This document shows, one piece after another, positions 35,018 to 44,642 of a stretch of 64,000 nt of DNA (position 1 is the stretch's first letter; each line of letters begins with the position of its first letter). Source of the DNA: Legionella birminghamensis (lineage in GTDB: Bacteria > Pseudomonadota > Gammaproteobacteria > Legionellales > Legionellaceae); the NCBI RefSeq assembly GCF_900452515.1, contig NZ_UGNW01000001.1:2294001-2358000 (forward strand). The letters are read 5' to 3'. Both the position numbers and the translations under genes were made by a program. The notes under the pieces are model-generated. The model was not told the DNA's origin. It did no database searches and saw only the letters and a program-made list of their open reading frames with translations.

Positions 35018-37792
35018 ATGAAGTTATTTAATCAAGTCAGTGATTGGCTGCTCGGACAACAAAATGAAACAGCGATCACCCAACAGAGTATTAAAAAAAG
35101 ATTTGAGAATCATAACCCCTCTTTTGCCAATCAATTGTCCATGGTGGATTTCAACGATGAGCTTAATTTCTTTTTACTCAATGACGGTATCAGCATTGGT
35201 TCAGGCTTTGAGTTAGCCTCCATTCCGGCAGAGGCCGCATCTAGCGAACACTTACACGCTGTTTTTAACAAAATTCGAGATACGTTTGCCACAGTCGTTC
35301 CTTTACACAAAGAAGATCCCTGGGTGATGCAAATGTATGTCAATGACGAATACAGCTTAAAACCAGTTCTAACACATATCCAACAAAGTATCGCACCGGA
35401 GATTGCCAAGACATCTTTTACCCATGACTATTTGGCACGATTGAATGATCTTTTTTGTAAGATGACAAGACCCGAAGGATTATTTGTTGATCCTAAAACT
35501 GACACTCCTTATCGCGGTAGACGAAGAAGAGTCAGAGTTTTGTTTTATCGCCTCTATCAAAAAACACCAGCCACCAGAGAGCAGGCAGTTATAGAGCATC
35601 AAGAGGTCATGGCTCAAATAGAAAGCAAACTACAATCACCTGGTCTTCAACTAAAACAGCTAACTGGCAAAGATTATTATCGATGGCTGATACGCTGGTT
35701 TGCAGCTGACGCTGAAGAATTACTGACCTGTTTTCCTTATCCAAAAGACAATAAACCAGCGGGCTTCACCTTTAGCCAAAATGTCTTATTTCAGGAACCA
35801 CAAAGTGATGAACATGGATTTATATTTGATGAGCTTCACCACCGCATTCTATATATTGACGGTTTGAAAGAATCTCCTGAAATTGGTCTTCTATCACGGG
35901 AAAAAACACAAGCGAACCCCAAACATCGATATGCTCTTTTAGATAAACTTCCCGAAGGCGCTACCTACACCATTCAGGTTATTTTTGAAAATGATGAAGC
36001 CTTGGATACACATCTTATGCGTCTTGAAAAAGGCATTGTAGGAACAAGCCTTAAGCCCTCACAAGTCAAAGCAGATATCAAAACCGCGCGCGATGAATTG
36101 TCTATGGGAAATCGTCTGTTTTGGGTTAATCAATCGATCTTTTATCGTGCTAGCACGAAAGATGAAGTAGTGCGCATTGAAAAAGAACTGAAAGAATTGT
36201 TTATTGAAGCCAAAATGCCTTTGATTTCGTCTTGTTTTGATGTTCATCCTATCAACAGTTATCTCAATGCTTTACCTTTTAATTTTATTCCGCAATATGC
36301 TCGCAAATACTTGCGTTTTGATCGGCTGATGTATGCTTCCGAATTAGCTTCCTTATTGCCTGTGTATGGGCGCAATCAAGGTGCGAGACACCTTCCTTGT
36401 TTTACTTTTTTTAACCGTTTAGGTGAGCCAGTTCTCTTTGACGTGTTACATCATGATTTTATCAGCCAAAACTCCCACATGGCATTATTTGCCAATTCAG
36501 GTGGCGGTAAATCAGTGGCTACAGGCTGGATGATTAATTCACTTATGGCCACTAAAAATGCTCGTATTATCCTTTTTGAAATGGGTAACTCCTTTGACCG
36601 TATGCTTATTCATGCCAAAGCCCATGGTAAAAAAACCAAACAGTTACTACTAAGTAATAAAAAGAATGAAGCCGTTCCATTAAATCCATTTTGCGAAGCC
36701 TATAAAGCCATTCCCGAAATTACAGATAATCTAAATGCTGAGCAAGCAGCCCTGATTGCGCAAAAAATCATGGCACTCAAAGAAAATCTTCAACAGCCTG
36801 CTCATTCAGAAGAACTCGCTTGTGATGATGGCTCTCGCTCCTATCTAGCAGAACTGGCCTTGGCATTGCGAACCATGATTACAGAAGCCAATGCCTTGGA
36901 GGAAGAGCAATTCACTTTGGCTGATGAGACGCTGTTAATTGAAGTATTAAGTGACGCCATCTTAACTTCTTTTAGTAATGGCATCCCGCAAATGTTGACT
37001 GAACATATCGTAAGTAGCTTTAAACGGCGATTGGAAAAGGAAACAGTTCCACGCAAAAAAGACCGTATTTTAGATATGCACGATCGATTAAATAGTTATG
37101 TCATTAACAGCGCCAAATCACGCTTTTTTAATGTGCCTACTGAACCTTTAGGGGATTTTGATATTTTTCATATCGATATCTCAGCGATTAAAGATGATAC
37201 GGGAAAGCTGGCTTTAGTCATGGTGTCTTTATTACCAAGAATCTTGGCTATGGCAGAAGCCACTCAAAACGACAACCGCCCTACCTTTCTGTTTATTGAT
37301 GAGTCTCATTTGCAATTTCAAATTGCATCTGTAGTAACCGTTTGTTTACTGGTTGCTAAAGTAGCCAGAAAGTTAGGTCTTTGGCTAGTTGCCATTACTC
37401 AAAACGTTACGGACATGAATTCGGAAAAGGCCACTAAAATTTTATCGCTAATTGAAACCTGGATTTTGTTGGGGCTTGATGAAAAGGAAATTACCGATGT
37501 CAAACGCTTTAAATCATTAACCCCACAACAGGAAGCCTTAATCAGGGATATTGATTCGCAAAAAGGCTTATATGCGGAAGCAGTTTTATTAGGCTCACGT
37601 TACCAGGGATTATTTCGAGTCATTCCCCCTCGCTATCTGCTTGCTCTTTTAATGACTGAAAAATCAGAAAAAGCACAGCGACATACCCTGGAGAAACAAC
37701 ATGATGTCCTCAAAGCGGCCGAATTGCTCGCAGAACAACTTGAAAATAAAAAACAAAGCCAAAGTCATGATGCTTATTTCTATGCTGATTAG
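35018..37792 (+). CDS. traC: Conjugative ATPase TraC (PFL_4706 type, VirB4-like)
   Basis: This is a 924-residue ATPase that powers assembly of the transfer apparatus. Walker A is FANSGGGKSVATGW (about 497-510) and Walker B is TFLFIDESHL (about 763-772); WLVAITQNVTDM is the following sensor-like strand. The length is normal for the family. AAGGAGGT precedes the ATG. Its end overlaps the TraU-like gene by 26 bases. Confidence 0.92.
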   Translation: MKLFNQVSDWLLGQQNETAITQQSIKKRFENHNPSFANQLSMVDFNDELNFFLLNDGISIGSGFELASIPAEAASSEHLHAVFNKIRDTFATVVPLHKEDPWVMQMYVNDEYSLKPVLTHIQQSIAPEIAKTSFTHDYLARLNDLFCKMTRPEGLFVDPKTDTPYRGRRRRVRVLFYRLYQKTPATREQAVIEHQEVMAQIESKLQSPGLQLKQLTGKDYYRWLIRWFAADAEELLTCFPYPKDNKPAGFTFSQNVLFQEPQSDEHGFIFDELHHRILYIDGLKESPEIGLLSREKTQANPKHRYALLDKLPEGATYTIQVIFENDEALDTHLMRLEKGIVGTSLKPSQVKADIKTARDELSMGNRLFWVNQSIFYRASTKDEVVRIEKELKELFIEAKMPLISSCFDVHPINSYLNALPFNFIPQYARKYLRFDRLMYASELASLLPVYGRNQGARHLPCFTFFNRLGEPVLFDVLHHDFISQNSHMALFANSGGGKSVATGWMINSLMATKNARIILFEMGNSFDRMLIHAKAHGKKTKQLLLSNKKNEAVPLNPFCEAYKAIPEITDNLNAEQAALIAQKIMALKENLQQPAHSEELACDDGSRSYLAELALALRTMITEANALEEEQFTLADETLLIEVLSDAILTSFSNGIPQMLTEHIVSSFKRRLEKETVPRKKDRILDMHDRLNSYVINSAKSRFFNVPTEPLGDFDIFHIDISAIKDDTGKLALVMVSLLPRILAMAEATQNDNRPTFLFIDESHLQFQIASVVTVCLLVAKVARKLGLWLVAITQNVTDMNSEKATKILSLIETWILLGLDEKEITDVKRFKSLTPQQEALIRDIDSQKGLYAEAVLLGSRYQGLFRVIPPRYLLALLMTEKSEKAQRHTLEKQHDVLKAAELLAEQLENKKQSQSHDAYFYAD

Positions 37793-38759
37793 TCCGATGA
37801 TTCATGCAACAGAAAGCATTGAACCACCTCATCCTGAAACTAGTTTTGGTATTGCCGCTAAAGTATTAAGTAAGCTATTTATCAACACGCATTACAAGGT
37901 GATTGGTTCCTGTACCTGGGCAGTGGGTAAATTTCCCCCTAAGATGGAAGTGGTTCCTGCAATTGAACAGTTTTTACCTGATCTCATTATCACGGTGTCT
38001 AATCGCCCAGAAACTAATCCGTGGATTGAAGCGCATGCACTTTATGAGAATCCCGCAAGCCAGGCTTTGTACCAAAAGGCCTATCAACTAGCAACAGGTT
38101 CAGCGCTTGGATTCGGCGATGACGCAGGACAAACTTCTGACATGCATATTAATGAAGAGCGCACACGGGTTGTCGATGTGATTGGCAGTCCGGCTGGCGT
38201 GTATCGCTTCCCTTATTTATCGCATAAACCTGAAACCCGCTTTGGTTATCCTTACTATATCAGTGAAGCAGATGCGGTTTCAGACCGCACAGAGCTTGCT
38301 GAAATTGCCTACATGGCAACGCATCCCGATCTGTTATTCAACCATGATATAGGGTCTTCAACTCAGTCGTGGGGGCATGAAATTCCCAGACTTATGCGAG
38401 TTACTCAACCCTCACGTTTTAGAGCATCCGTAGTTGCAGCACTTCATGCTGCAGACATCGTGACCAATAAAAACAGTCTTCATGTGACCCAAAGCACGAG
38501 CAACTCTTGTGGCCCAAACTGTGTGGTAGCTAATGTGGTATTCGATGCCCATCACAAAAATGTCATTTGGCAGGAGGTATATCCAAACAATCGCAACATT
38601 AATTTCAGTAACTCTGATATGGGCATTAAAGATGAAAAATCAGGAAACGGCAATTATATCTTTGTCGTCTGGCGCAAATATCGCGGCTGCATTCAGCATA
38701 AAGGAAAGCTGGTACATGCCTTGTCATATCCCAAAGTGGGTCAACCTCAAAAACGATAG
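37767..38759 (+). CDS. PFL_4710-type transfer protein (TIGR03756, TraU-like)
   Basis: This 330-residue exported protein starts MMLISMLISPMIHA with a short signal. SCTWAVGKFPPKMEVVPAIEQFLPDLIITVSNRPETNPW and the cysteine-containing SNSCGPNCVVANVVFDAHH fit the TraU-like family. Start 37767 lies inside traC. The TIGR03757-type partner that usually precedes it is not seen. Confidence 0.87.
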   Translation: MMLISMLISPMIHATESIEPPHPETSFGIAAKVLSKLFINTHYKVIGSCTWAVGKFPPKMEVVPAIEQFLPDLIITVSNRPETNPWIEAHALYENPASQALYQKAYQLATGSALGFGDDAGQTSDMHINEERTRVVDVIGSPAGVYRFPYLSHKPETRFGYPYYISEADAVSDRTELAEIAYMATHPDLLFNHDIGSSTQSWGHEIPRLMRVTQPSRFRASVVAALHAADIVTNKNSLHVTQSTSNSCGPNCVVANVVFDAHHKNVIWQEVYPNNRNINFSNSDMGIKDEKSGNGNYIFVVWRKYRGCIQHKGKLVHALSYPKVGQPQKR

Positions 38760-38767
38760 GAACTATT

Positions 38768-40153
38768 ATGACTAAATTACCTGCGACTTTATTCGCCTTG
38801 ATAATCCCACAAGCTGTACTTGCCAGCTCACTGTTACCTAATCAATCGGATTATTACTATAAACTAGGCGGTTCATCAAATCTTTATGTGCCACCAGTAA
38901 ATAATGATCAAACCATTACTATTGGCGGAAATGTCGATACTCGTTTAGGGTTTACCTGCAACGGATTTAACCCTGTAGTTTCAATTACCAATACCTTTCA
39001 GGATATGAAATCCTCGGCCATGAATATCCCAGGAGGCGTTATTGATAACTTGAAAGGCTCTGTAGCCGGCTTCCCCATGTATAAACTTCAGCAATCCATG
39101 CCCGCCTTGTATAACGTATTACAGAATACCGCAGCAAATGCCATGAATGAGTTTTCTGTCAAAGTAAAAGACTGTCAGGATGTTAAAAAGACGCTGGAAG
39201 AAGGACAATCCCCAATGGAAAGCATGTTGTCTGTTTCTGATAGCCAAGGTTGGCTGGATGCAGCCAAGCGCGCCAAAACTGAAAATGTTGATGTGACTGC
39301 AACAGCCAAAAACATTGCTAAAAAAAGAGATGAGTATGGCTTACCCTGGATAGGCAAAGAAAGTGGTAATGCTGGTGGTAAATATCAACGCCCTATTAAG
39401 GTCATTAATGATGTAGTCATTGCTGGATACAATATTCTGCTAAACCGCAAACCCCTCAATAATGAGCAACAACCGACTACCGTTACTCCCATGACTCAAA
39501 ACTGGAAAACGCCTGTCGAAGCAGCTAATTGGGCTGTGAAGGTGTTGGGCGATATTCATGTTAGCAGTTCAGAAGATACCGCGGATAAAACTAAGCATGA
39601 TGCCAAAGCTGGTATTGGTTTATCGGCGTTACTACAAAGTTGTGACAGCTCTAACACGTGTACATCCAATGTATCAAAAGCATTGTGGCAACTGGTTGAC
39701 AAACAATGGCCGCTAACTGAGGAAAAACTCAAACTGGTCAGCGCATCCAATTTGATGATTACCGATGAAATCATTATCACTATTCAAAGAATGCCACGTG
39801 AGGAACAAATTCTAACAGTATCCAAACTGGCCGAAGAAATTGCCGTACAAAATATGTTGGATAAGGCCATGATGATGCGCCGAATATTGCAATCCGGCTT
39901 GCAGGTGCAAGAAGTACAAAACCTAAAACCCGCTTTAGATATGGTGAAATTTGCCTTGAAGAAACTGGATGATGATATCCATTCTCTCGCATTTGAAAAT
40001 GACGTGCGTAAAAAGATGATGACCGAAACGTTAGGACTTCTAATGGACATGCGCAGCAATGAAATCGCTAAAGGTTTGCCTGGTGATGACCATGAGCAAT
40101 CGCAAGTGAAAAATGGTGCCGTTTATGTCAAACCAAATTCCAAAGGAGCCTAA
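38768..40153 (+). CDS. PFL_4711-type transfer protein (TIGR03755, TraH-like)
   Basis: This is a 461-residue exported protein with signal LPATLFALIIPQAVLA. YYKLGGSSNLYVPPVNNDQTITIGGNVDTRLGFTCNGFNPVVSI is the family opening; GLPWIGKESGNAGGKYQRPIKVINDVVIAGYNILLNR is conserved too. It is probably a periplasmic partner of the TraG-like protein in mating-pair stabilisation. Confidence 0.88.
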   Translation: MTKLPATLFALIIPQAVLASSLLPNQSDYYYKLGGSSNLYVPPVNNDQTITIGGNVDTRLGFTCNGFNPVVSITNTFQDMKSSAMNIPGGVIDNLKGSVAGFPMYKLQQSMPALYNVLQNTAANAMNEFSVKVKDCQDVKKTLEEGQSPMESMLSVSDSQGWLDAAKRAKTENVDVTATAKNIAKKRDEYGLPWIGKESGNAGGKYQRPIKVINDVVIAGYNILLNRKPLNNEQQPTTVTPMTQNWKTPVEAANWAVKVLGDIHVSSSEDTADKTKHDAKAGIGLSALLQSCDSSNTCTSNVSKALWQLVDKQWPLTEEKLKLVSASNLMITDEIIITIQRMPREEQILTVSKLAEEIAVQNMLDKAMMMRRILQSGLQVQEVQNLKPALDMVKFALKKLDDDIHSLAFENDVRKKMMTETLGLLMDMRSNEIAKGLPGDDHEQSQVKNGAVYVKPNSKGA

Positions 40154-40154
40154 T

Positions 40155-41720
40155 ATGGTAGTTTTTAGCCCATTATCGCTTTACACCACCTATTTAGGCT
40201 GGCAGCAGTATGAAGTCTTATTTAATGCCCTGTGGCAGACAGGGCTTTTATACCTTGGTTTTCTAATGGTCGGTTATCGTTTTTTGAAGAACGTACTGGC
40301 ACCTAGTGGTTCTACCCATCATGCCGCAGAACACGCCCTTAACAACTTTCTTTATGAACTGGCAATAACCTTTTTAATTTGCGGACTCTTTGTCTACCCT
40401 TGCGTGCCACTGGAAGAAAAAGCCATGAGCTTTAAGCCCATGTGCGGTATCAAAAAAGACTCTGACGCCAAAACGTCCACCTTAAAAGATACTGGAACAA
40501 CTTATGATGAAGCCTTTGCTGATGTATTAACTCCCAATGTCAAAATGCCCTTAGGATTTGCAATCTTGCAAAACTATATGTCTGGCTTAACCTATGGCTT
40601 GATGAAGGTGACTGGCTGTACGGATAGCTTGCAGTCCATTGAGGGCGATTTGATTTCTACATATCTACCAGCTGATGTACGAGAGCAGGCGCTAAACTTT
40701 CATCGCCAGTGTTTCCTTGAAGCACGCAGCATTTATTACAATGAGAAGCATGACAAAGCGAAGGTAGATGAGATCTTAAAGAAATACGGTGGTGAAGAAG
40801 ATTTGAAATGGGTTGGATCAAAAGTATTTCAAACGCTGTATTACAGCAAAATATATGCTCGCCAACCCGTTCCTGGATTTAGCTTCAATGAAGCGCCTAA
40901 TAAAAATCTGGAGAAAGCTGCTGAACGCGGTGATATCGATGCCAAACATCTTCCAGAACAAGGTTACCCCAGCTGTAACCAGTGGTGGTCAAAGTTGAGA
41001 AACGATTTGGTGCAAGTGGCCAATAATGCCAGCGTCTTTGATAGCCATCTTAATTATTATGCCGTATTAGATAGAGTGCGCACCTTTAAGAATAATCATC
41101 CGAAAGCATGGGGGTCACAATTAAGTTCAGAGGATTATATTGCAAAAATGCTTTTGAATGACAGCCGTGACATGCAAGCCAATAGTGTTAAAAACATGAT
41201 GGATAACACCAATGGGGCTTTTGGTGGTGCAATTTCCCAGGGGCTGGTTAACATCGGTCAATGGACAAAATCATGGACCTCCACGCCTTTAAAGCGTGAA
41301 GCAATCATGCAAACACTGCCGGTCATGCAAGCCTTTTTATACTTTTTTATCATTATTATGACACCGGTTGTTCTGGCCCTAAGCGGCTACAACCCGAAGG
41401 CATTAGGCAGTATCTGTGGATTATTCACTATGGCAATTTTTCTGCAATACCTCTGGCATCTGGTCGGTTTTGTCGAACGAAGCGTGCTGGATCCTCTAGG
41501 ACAAAATGATGCCGTTTCAGCCATGAGAAATATGGCGGTCTTGTTTTATTTTATCGGTCCAATGCTACTGCTAAAGCTTTCCAGTCATTTTGGCGGTGAG
41601 GCAGGAGCGGTCTTAGGCGCTTTAGTAAATGAAGCAGGCCAACAGAGCGACAAGGTTGCTAATTCTGCCTCCGATACTATAAGGCAGGGTGCCAAAATTG
41701 CTAGTGCAGGAAAAACATGA
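40155..41720 (+). CDS. TraG-N-like mating-pair stabilisation protein
   Basis: This 521-residue inner-membrane protein begins MVVFSPLSLYTTYLGWQQYEVLFNALWQTGLLYLGFLMVGYRF, the typical TraG N-terminal opening. It has further segments around 80-100 and several at 390-490. The long periplasmic loop holds cysteines (MCGIKKD, GCTDS, YPSCNQWW). ATG 40155 follows AAAGGAG. It is the last gene before a small minus-strand gene. Confidence 0.88.
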   Translation: MVVFSPLSLYTTYLGWQQYEVLFNALWQTGLLYLGFLMVGYRFLKNVLAPSGSTHHAAEHALNNFLYELAITFLICGLFVYPCVPLEEKAMSFKPMCGIKKDSDAKTSTLKDTGTTYDEAFADVLTPNVKMPLGFAILQNYMSGLTYGLMKVTGCTDSLQSIEGDLISTYLPADVREQALNFHRQCFLEARSIYYNEKHDKAKVDEILKKYGGEEDLKWVGSKVFQTLYYSKIYARQPVPGFSFNEAPNKNLEKAAERGDIDAKHLPEQGYPSCNQWWSKLRNDLVQVANNASVFDSHLNYYAVLDRVRTFKNNHPKAWGSQLSSEDYIAKMLLNDSRDMQANSVKNMMDNTNGAFGGAISQGLVNIGQWTKSWTSTPLKREAIMQTLPVMQAFLYFFIIIMTPVVLALSGYNPKALGSICGLFTMAIFLQYLWHLVGFVERSVLDPLGQNDAVSAMRNMAVLFYFIGPMLLLKLSSHFGGEAGAVLGALVNEAGQQSDKVANSASDTIRQGAKIASAGKT

Positions 41721-41731
41721 ACCAGGTAATT

Positions 41732-41941
41732 TTATTCGCCGTGAATATGACGTGCAAGTTCAGTACCGCTAATAGCCCCCTCTTCGTAAAGCTGCTGAGC
41801 TTTTCCAGCGGTATAACGGGGCTTTCCTCGCGAATCCGAGGCAAAGGAGGCTATCACCTGTAAAGCAACAACAACTACATTCCCAAGGATTCTCAATGCC
41901 GTAAAGGTCATGGATTTATGATTTCTGTTCTTCCCAATCAT
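41732..41941 (-). CDS. Small conserved-looking protein, antisense within the transfer region
   Basis: This is a 69-residue protein with a hydrophobic helix (FTALRILGNVVVVALQVIASFA) and a folded-looking end (YTAGKAQQLYEEGAISGTELARHIHGE). The last part reads like a real coding sequence and resembles short-C-terminal-domain helices. It is the only minus-strand gene inside the plus-strand transfer operon. Small reverse genes downstream of TraG-like genes occur in other ICEs. The function is unknown. Confidence 0.55.
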   Translation of the reverse strand: MIGKNRNHKSMTFTALRILGNVVVVALQVIASFASDSRGKPRYTAGKAQQLYEEGAISGTELARHIHGE

Positions 41942-41953
41942 GAGGAGTTGTCC

Positions 41954-42286
41954 ATGTTAAATAAGTACACCCGTACAGCCATTATAGCCATAACAAAATA
42001 TGTTCTGCCAGTAGTACTGCTTGTGTTGTTAGCCCCTCAGCTTATACAGTTTAGCCCGCAGCTAACCCAAGCTAACCAGTTCTTTCATTTACATCAGCTT
42101 AGCTTTCTTCTTCTGCACAGCCTCTTTTATATTGCCCTATTCTGCTTATGGCCTCGAGTTATCCATGCATTCGTGAATCGCAGTTCTCATGAAATAGCAC
42201 AAGAGCAAATCAATTCCGCCTTAAATGCAAAATGGTATTTACTGGCAGCGCTGATCTTTTTTGAAGCATTGGTTTGGTGGAGATAA
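41954..42286 (+). CDS. Small membrane protein preceding TraD
   Basis: This 110-residue protein has three hydrophobic segments (ITKYVLPVVLLVLLAPQLI, LSFLLLHSLFYIALFCLW, WYLLAALIFFEALVWW). GAGGAG precedes ATG 41954. It ends two bases before traD and is presumably its accessory partner. No further family clue is seen. Confidence 0.72.
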   Translation: MLNKYTRTAIIAITKYVLPVVLLVLLAPQLIQFSPQLTQANQFFHLHQLSFLLLHSLFYIALFCLWPRVIHAFVNRSSHEIAQEQINSALNAKWYLLAALIFFEALVWWR

Positions 42287-42288
42287 TC

Positions 42289-44268
42289 ATGAGTAATTAT
42301 CCCGTTGAAAACTTGCTTCGCGAACCAACAGAAATTTATACCAGCATGACCTGCACAGCCCTCGCCTTGCTTGCTGCAACTCAACCTCATTTATTTTTAT
42401 TAACCCAATACATGGGCTATTACGCAGGTCTAAGTTTGATGACTTTGAGTTTGGTCCGGGGATATCAGGCATTTAAGATCAAACGCTACCATCGGCGTTT
42501 AATTGCTATGCCTTACTACGCTTTATCTACGACTCAAGTGCCTGTTTCTCAAAAATGGCTCTTTTTGGGTAAAGGCTTTCGATGGTTGCCACATCATACG
42601 CAGCGATTGCACCAAATTAAGCAAATAAAAAATGAAGCCTTTATGCAACGTGGCAAATGGTACCAGGCCATCAGGCAATTTTGTCAAAAGCATGAAAAAT
42701 CATACGTGGCAGGATTACTCAACAGTTCATCCAAACTGAATCCATTTAGACCTGATCCACCGGTGGGAGGTAGTCCCTACCTGCATGGTTTAGGTGAAAA
42801 AGACGATCCGGTCTACATCCCACAAGATGTAAGAGTTGGCCATACCTTTGTGGTAGGTACTACTCGCGTAGGTAAAACAAGATTAGCCAGTATTCTCATC
42901 AATCAGGACATTAGAAATGGCGATGCGGTGATTGTAGTTGATCCTAAAGGCGATCTGGACTTGGTTCGCGATATGTATTCAGCCTGTGAAGCATCCGGTC
43001 GCTTGTATGATTTTCGTATAGTCCATTTAGGTTTTCCCGAGCTGTCAGCCCACTACAACCCATTAAAAAACTATGATCAGGTCAGCGAAGTTGCCACTCG
43101 TATCACTGATGCCATTGCAGCAGAAGGTGAAGGCAAACAATTCGCAGCCTTCGCCTGGAAATACGTCAATATCGTTGCAATTTGTCTGGAAGAAATGAAA
43201 CAGCCCATCACTTATAAATCTATAGCGTTTTATATCAGCCGTCTTGATCAACTCCTCATGGCCTATGCAGATACCATTATGCCTACTCACTATCAGGATT
43301 ATCATAAGCAAGTTGATGCAATACTGACGCATCATGAAGAACGCCAAAGCCGTAAAAATAAGAATGCAGCTCCAATGGACAGAACCAAAGCAGTTATTGA
43401 ATACATCAAAGAGCATATTAGCAAGACAATCACCGCCGGCAATGTGGAAAGCCTGCATGATCAAATCCTGATTGATCTCTACGATGCAGCCATTATGGAC
43501 AAACATTACTACGACAAAATTACAGCCAGTGTTGGTCCTGTCCTCTCAGAAATAAATAAAAGTAATGCGACAGGTATTTTCTCATTTAATCAAAGCCAGA
43601 ATGAGATTGAACTAATGACCGCTATTAAAAAGAAAAAAGTCATTTACATTGGACTTGATAGCTTAACCAACCCCAACATAGCACAAGCAGTCGGCAAGGC
43701 TTTTTTATCAGACTTAGTATCTACAGCCGGGAAGATCTATAAGGAAAGTAACGCTAATTACCGTTTGAACCTGCACTGTGACGAGCTATCAGAAATTATT
43801 CAGGATTCATTTGTGAAGATTCTCAATAAGGCCGGTGGTGCTGGTTTTCAGGTTACAGCATACGCCCAAACCATACAGGACATGGAGGTTGCCCTCGGAT
43901 CCAAAGCCAAAGCGGAGGTAACAGAAGGCAATTTTAATACCCTGATTATGCTTCGAGTTAAAAATGAAGAAACAGCTAACCTGTTGGTTAAAATGCTGCC
44001 CCAAGTTGGCGTGGTTGATTACACGCAGGTTTCTATGGTTAATGATACTCCTCATGGCGAAGATGGCGTTTATTTTAATACCACCAATGAAGATCGGGTT
44101 CAAACATCTTCTGTACCTATGATTGATGTGAATGATGTTATTTCTTTACCTAAGGGGCAGGCTTTTGTTTTAGTCAATGGTGGTGAACTATATAAAATTA
44201 GGGTGCCATTGCCATTAAATGGAAACAAGATGAGTTCTGATTCATTAATTACAAAAATAAATAGATAA
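42289..44268 (+). CDS. traD: Type IV coupling protein TraD
   Basis: This 659-residue coupling ATPase links the DNA-processing machinery to the transfer channel. It has two N-terminal membrane segments, Walker A (VVGTTRVGKTRLAS, about 188-201), Walker B (AVIVVDPKGDLDL) and a later LNLHCDELSEIIQDSF segment, with EVTEGNFNTLIMLRVKNEETA near the end, as in the SXT/ICE TraD family. ATG 42289 is used. No relaxase gene, which normally works with it, is visible nearby. Confidence 0.92.
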   Translation: MSNYPVENLLREPTEIYTSMTCTALALLAATQPHLFLLTQYMGYYAGLSLMTLSLVRGYQAFKIKRYHRRLIAMPYYALSTTQVPVSQKWLFLGKGFRWLPHHTQRLHQIKQIKNEAFMQRGKWYQAIRQFCQKHEKSYVAGLLNSSSKLNPFRPDPPVGGSPYLHGLGEKDDPVYIPQDVRVGHTFVVGTTRVGKTRLASILINQDIRNGDAVIVVDPKGDLDLVRDMYSACEASGRLYDFRIVHLGFPELSAHYNPLKNYDQVSEVATRITDAIAAEGEGKQFAAFAWKYVNIVAICLEEMKQPITYKSIAFYISRLDQLLMAYADTIMPTHYQDYHKQVDAILTHHEERQSRKNKNAAPMDRTKAVIEYIKEHISKTITAGNVESLHDQILIDLYDAAIMDKHYYDKITASVGPVLSEINKSNATGIFSFNQSQNEIELMTAIKKKKVIYIGLDSLTNPNIAQAVGKAFLSDLVSTAGKIYKESNANYRLNLHCDELSEIIQDSFVKILNKAGGAGFQVTAYAQTIQDMEVALGSKAKAEVTEGNFNTLIMLRVKNEETANLLVKMLPQVGVVDYTQVSMVNDTPHGEDGVYFNTTNEDRVQTSSVPMIDVNDVISLPKGQAFVLVNGGELYKIRVPLPLNGNKMSSDSLITKINR

Positions 44269-44642
44269 GAAATAATCTATTTTATTAAAATTTACTCCCA
44301 TGGAGTTGTAGAATGATTTGACTGATAATTACATAGTAAGGTTTGCGAAAAGGGCCGCCCCGCTTTCTCTTGAATTTTTATAATTATTTTTCCAATATTA
44401 TTTTCTGCAGTTAAAATATATATATAACTGACTACACTTTTGTTTATCTCGCAGAAAATATATTGCTAGAATTAGTGAAACATAAAGAAAGATTAACAAG
44501 AAAAACCATTAAATATAATCGAACAAAATCTCAACTAAAATACAAAATATAAAGATACATATCAAAAGGAAATGAGTATTTTATTTCAGATTAGTATATC
44601 GGTTAAAAACTCTAGCACTTGATAATTACAAAATGGACAATT
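44269..44642. other. AT-rich non-coding stretch after traD
   Basis: This is an AT-rich gap with no convincing reading frame. The only GC-rich patch is near 44352 (GGGCCGCCCC). It separates the transfer operon from the cargo and leading-region genes. No oriT could be identified by eye. Confidence 0.35.

Noticed and set aside
39556-40059. Several minus-strand open frames inside the TraH-like gene
   Set aside because: They are antisense shadows of a clearly conserved coding sequence.
26036-44268. The transfer genes as a Dot/Icm (type IVB) or Lvh (type IVA) system
   Set aside because: The gene families and order (DUF2859, DUF4400, RAQPRD, DUF3262, DUF2976, DUF3487, DUF2895, DUF3438) are those of type G integrating conjugative elements.
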